64,000 nt of DNA, taken from assembly GCF_016107705.1 (NCBI RefSeq), contig NZ_JAEHGC010000001.1, forward strand, positions 806,001-870,000, given 5' to 3'. Shown piece by piece: positions 63,097 to 64,000 of this stretch. The notes below the pieces were generated by a model. The model saw nothing but the letters and a program-made list of their open reading frames with translations. It was not told the DNA's origin and ran no database searches. Positions within the stretch are counted from its first letter, which is position 1. Each line of letters opens with the position of its first letter. The position numbers and the translations under genes were made by a program. Source of the stretch: Neobacillus cucumis. Its GTDB lineage: Bacteria; Bacillota; Bacilli; Bacillales_B; DSM-18226.

Positions 63097-64000
63097 ATGA
63101 ATCAACGTGTCGAAAAGCTTCAAGCTTGGATGAAAGAAAACGAAATCGAAGTAAGCTTCATCACCTCTTCTGAAAATGTTTTTTATTTAAGCGGATATTT
63201 TACGAATCCGCATGAACGCCTATTGGCTCTCGCTGTTTTTCAACAAGAAGAACCATTTCTTGTTTGTCCGGCCATGGAAGTTCATGATGCGAAACGCTCC
63301 GGATGGGACCATGAAATCATTGGATATAGTGACATCGAAAACCCTTGGGAAATGATTCAAAGTTCTATTCAAAAAAGAATCAGAATTGTATCAAAAACTG
63401 CGATTGAAAAAGAACATATGAATGTGGAACGGTACGAACTACTTTCGAGTCTTTTCCCAAAAGCTGCTTTTATTTCTGCTGAAGAAAAATTACGTATTCT
63501 TCGAATGATTAAGGATGCTAAGGAATTAAAAGTTATCGAGGAGGCTTGTGCGCTCGCAGACTATGCTGTCGAATTCGGCGCAAGTGAAATCAAAGAAGGC
63601 AAAACAGAATTAGATGTTCTTAATGCAGTCGAATATGCATTAAAACAAAAGGGCGTTACCGAAATGTCCTTTGCAACGATGGTTTTAACTGGTGCAAATG
63701 CTGCATCTCCGCACGGCAACCCGGGCTTAACAAAAATTAAAAAAGGCGATTTGGTTTTATTTGACCTTGGTGTTGTCGTTGATCGCTATTGCTCTGATAT
63801 CACTAGAACTGTTGCATACGGAGACATCAATGATAAGCAAAAAGAAATTTATGACACAGTCTTAAAAGCGCAGCTTGCCGCAATTGAGGCAAGCAAGCCT
63901 GGTGTGACAGCAGCAGAGGTTGACCTAACCGCCCGCAGAATTATTGCTGATGCAGGATATGAAGAGTATTTTCCACACCGTTTAGGACATGGACTTGGAA
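63097..64000 (+). CDS. pepQ: Xaa-Pro dipeptidase (M24B), partial (3' end outside window)
   Basis: The plus strand starts at ATG 63097 behind TAGGGGGA and is open to the window edge (about 301 residues; usual length about 360). It has a creatinase-like N-domain (MNQRVEKLQAWMKENEIE), then a pita-bread domain with LFDLGVVVDRYCSDITRT (the two metal-binding Asp) and the HRLGHGLG segment. It removes N-terminal residues before proline. The C-terminal metal-binding Glu residues lie beyond base 64000. Confidence 0.92.
   Translation, partial: MNQRVEKLQAWMKENEIEVSFITSSENVFYLSGYFTNPHERLLALAVFQQEEPFLVCPAMEVHDAKRSGWDHEIIGYSDIENPWEMIQSSIQKRIRIVSKTAIEKEHMNVERYELLSSLFPKAAFISAEEKLRILRMIKDAKELKVIEEACALADYAVEFGASEIKEGKTELDVLNAVEYALKQKGVTEMSFATMVLTGANAASPHGNPGLTKIKKGDLVLFDLGVVVDRYCSDITRTVAYGDINDKQKEIYDTVLKAQLAAIEASKPGVTAAEVDLTARRIIADAGYEEYFPHRLGHGLG

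Overview
The window looks like a chromosomal segment of an endospore-forming, low-GC Bacillaceae bacterium (Bacillus or Neobacillus type). Evidence: an SASP gene (sspI), a GerA-type germinant receptor operon, the sporulation genes ytrHI, ytaF and ytxC, T-box leaders on pheS and thrS, an L20-type infC leader with an AUU start, and a gene order close to the Bacillus subtilis block that runs from etfB/lcfA through pheST, infC and thrS, dnaBI, polA, phoPR, citZ-icd-mdh, pyk-pfkA, accAD and dnaE to ytkL. Most genes are on the minus strand. I see no rRNA, tRNA, transposase, prophage or CRISPR array.

Layout. 1-3.9 kb: beta-oxidation genes (etfB partial, fadB, fadR, lcfA) with a FadR operator between lcfA and fadR. 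3.9-10.8 kb: a small membrane protein, yshE, mutSB, polX, cvpA, zapA and the divergent rnhC. 10.8-15.5 kb: pheT and pheS behind a Phe T-box, then an rRNA methyltransferase. 15.6-22.5 kb: sspI, an M42 aminopeptidase, an inserted B-A-C-D germination operon, dut, a sigma-W-driven ysdB and ysdA. 22.6-26.6 kb: infC-rpmI-rplT and thrS with their RNA leaders. 26.6-31.8 kb: ytxC, dnaI, dnaB, nrdR, an unknown gene and speD with a long structured leader. 31.8-40.9 kb: gapB, coaE, ytaF, mutM, polA, phoR, phoP and a MaoC-like gene. 41-50.2 kb: mdh, icd, citZ, ytwI, ytvI, fxsA, pyk and pfkA. 50.2-57.6 kb: accA, accD, a GntR regulator, the malic enzyme gene and dnaE. 57.7-64 kb: ytrHI, nrnA, ytpI, ytoI, a small membrane protein, ytkL and a partial Xaa-Pro peptidase.

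How it works together. The region holds central carbon metabolism (glycolysis, gluconeogenesis, TCA branch, fatty acid synthesis and degradation) beside DNA replication and repair and translation genes. Sequence-level control is visible at many points: FadR at fadR-fadB-etfB, CcpN at gapB, catabolite sites at citZ and pfkA, a shared GntR-type palindrome at malS and accDA, T-boxes at the two synthetase genes, and sporulation sigma promoters at ytrHI and probably at the germination operon.

The most notable signals are (1) a roughly 145-nt structured speD leader with a perfect 8-nt anti-Shine-Dalgarno sequence, (2) four copies of a compound inverted-repeat element, all in the same orientation 18-100 bp upstream of a minus-strand start codon, one of them inside the thrS leader, (3) the GTGGTC-N-GACCAC operator pair flanking the GntR gene, (4) a small fourth germination gene at 21087-21251, and (5) a PhoR kinase with almost no extracytoplasmic sensor domain. 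All calls come from reading the sequence and remembered family knowledge; no database search was run.
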